Below are positions 62,760 to 64,000 of a stretch of 64,000 nt of DNA, one piece after another. The stretch comes from Favolaschia claudopus (taxonomy: Eukaryota; Basidiomycota; Agaricomycetes; Agaricales; Mycenaceae). The translations under genes and the position numbers were made by a program. The first letter of the stretch is position 1; every line of letters begins with the position of its first letter. The notes under the pieces are model-generated. The model worked only from the letters and a program-made list of their open reading frames with translations, had not been told where the DNA came from and searched no databases. The DNA is taken from the NCBI GenBank assembly GCA_037176885.1, contig JAWWNJ010000107.1, forward strand, positions 827,182-891,181. Reading direction: 5' to 3'.

Positions 62760-64000
62760 CGCCTCGAGGATCGCGGAATGCAGATGGAGGGTCTTTCATA
62801 GAATACGAGTTCCGACGCGGCGATACTTCCCGCGATACGCTGTTCAGTAGCTCGTTGGACGGGCGACGTGCAGTGCGAGATAAACACCACGACCCACACA
62901 AAGCGACGCCGACTGCAACCTTCGGAGCTTCAAGACCCTTTGGCCTCTTGGGTTCCGCTGCGCGAGGAGGAGGGTATGGGGGTGGATGGTCCTGAGGGAT
63001 GGGGGACGAGGAAACGGGAGAGAAAAGAAGAGATACGAGAGTGCGGTAAGTTCAGCGCGTAGACACGAGAATCAGCATGGCTGGAGACTGACGTGCTCTC
63101 AGGACGAGCCTATGAAGCAGTGGCGACCTCTGATGGGGATGTTTTTGGATGAATTGCTGAGGACCGAGGGTTTGGACGCCGTCGGGGCCACAGATCGCTG
63201 TCGGTCGTGTGGGGTGGATGTAGGCGCGCAGTGCCGACGGTTTCGCTGCAGGCAATGCGGCGATTTTATGCAGTGCGAGGTGTGCGTAGTGGGAGGCATG
63301 AGACGTTTCCTTTGCATTGTCCAGAGGTACGTTTCTACTGCACATTAGAGGCAGCTAAATTGGTGACTAACGAGGTTGTGTAGGAGTGGAATGGGCGTTT
63401 TTGGGTCAAGACTACTCTGCGCGACCTTGGATGCGTGTTTCAACTAGGGCATGGAGGGTTCTCGTGTCCTCACCCTGCCGCACGAGCACGCTCGATGGTG
63501 GTACTCGATTTCCCTCACCTCCACACGATTAACTTTAAATATTGCGCCTGCGACAAATCCGACGATGCAAACAACTTGCAACAGCTACTCAGGAACAGGT
63601 GGTACCCAGCTACAACTGTCGATCCAGGGACATGCGCAACGTTTGCGACGTTGGAGACCTTCCGCTTGCTCAACGTCGTAAGCAACGTCAATGTCCAGGA
63701 CTTCGTCAAGACGATGGAACGTCGGAGCGACGCAACGCGCGTGGGCTCCGTGCCGGTACGAGCTTGGACCACCGGTGAAAGAACTGCTAGCTGACGGTCT
63801 TCTGATCCGCAGGACCGTTACAAAGGTTTCGCTTGATGAGTCGACAATGGGCGTTCTTGAAACGTCTGAAGCGAGCGGGACGTGGTCATGATGAGCGAGG
63901 GGTGGCCGGTACGGAGAAGGGAGAGTTGGCAGTGTTATGTTGGGCATGTCCTCATGACGGCAAAAACCTCCCGTCGGATTGGCGAGAGGTGGCTCCAGAG
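62760..64000 (+). pseudogene. KDZ (Kyakuja-Dileera-Zisupton) transposase, 5' part, frameshifted, runs off the window
   Basis: The N-terminal region (GGSFIEYEFRRGDTSRD near 62800; TKRRRLQPSELQDPLASW near 62900) leads to exon 62986-63045 (KKRYESA) and exon 63103-63326 (DEPMKQWRPL, FLDELLRTEG), then a cysteine cluster with C-RSC, FRCRQC and QCEVC. Exon 63384-63755 has EWNGRFWVKTTLRDLG, CVFQLGHGG, and FPATTV-like WYPATTVDPGTCATFATLE. Exon 63813 on starts DRYKGF and continues with SRQWAFLKRLKRAGRGHD, GELAVLCWACPHDGKNLP. This is the CxC2-like cluster that precedes the KDZ catalytic domain. Frame breaks at the G3 run 63291-63293 and T3 run 63827-63829 each need one more base. The DDE-type catalytic core would lie right of the window. 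Confidence 0.75.

Noticed and set aside
1..64000. CRISPR arrays, rRNA genes, bacterial operons
   Set aside because: No regularly spaced repeats, no rRNA-like sequence and no bacterial gene order; the window is eukaryotic.

Overview
The window looks like an accessory, repeat-rich region of a mushroom-forming basidiomycete (Agaricomycetes). The signs are introns of about 50 nt with GT-AG ends, an agaric-type Ty3 retroelement, an agaric Helitron, a KDZ transposase, a MYND protein, and many F-box/leucine-rich genes and pseudogenes. No database search was possible, so family names rest on motifs read in the sequence.

Region 1 (1 to about 13.7 kb) is the 3' part of a very large Ty3/gypsy-like LTR retroelement. 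The plus strand carries a retropepsin ORF and a reverse transcriptase/RNase H/integrase ORF that meet at a TGATG stop-start overlap. Between pol and the putative 3' LTR lies a 7-kb block of three genes on the opposite strand (called A, B and C here). Each has a TATA-like box; A and C clearly have introns. Gene A (about 998 aa) contains an exact Zn(II)2Cys6 cysteine pattern. Gene C may end in a CCHC zinc knuckle. The palindrome TTCCGCGGAA and close variants recur through pol, the antisense genes, their introns and the LTR, but a perfect copy was not seen elsewhere in the window. Because the core is CCGCGG, two CGG triplets back to back, it suits a Zn2Cys6 protein as a binding site. The antisense genes plus dispersed sites look like a self-recognition or self-regulation system. 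This is the main discovery candidate.

Region 2 (13.7 to 18.2 kb) holds a diverged direct duplication, a three-exon acidic/basic protein gene, and a two-exon MYND zinc-finger gene.

Region 3 (19 to 50 kb) is dominated by F-box/leucine-rich genes of at least three families. Five loci belong to one family, two intact and three broken. It also has a tRNA-like Pol III unit near 26.5 kb, a degenerate gene of an unrecognised family (45.7 to 47.1 kb), and a nearly complete Helitron on the minus strand (31.8 to 37.9 kb) whose Rep and PIF1 helicase are joined through short introns.

Region 4 (51.5 to 64 kb) is a run of agaric-type orphan families. It has a lysine/glutamate-rich multi-exon gene, two genes with RNase H1 N-terminal (caulimovirus viroplasmin-like) domains, a small arginine/tyrosine-rich gene, a frameshifted gene resembling a mushroom 2-oxoglutarate oxygenase family (possibly TET/JBP-like), a small gene of unknown function, and at the right edge the 5' part of a KDZ transposase. 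Several genes in this window are broken by single-base differences in homopolymer runs, so some apparent pseudogenes may be assembly errors.
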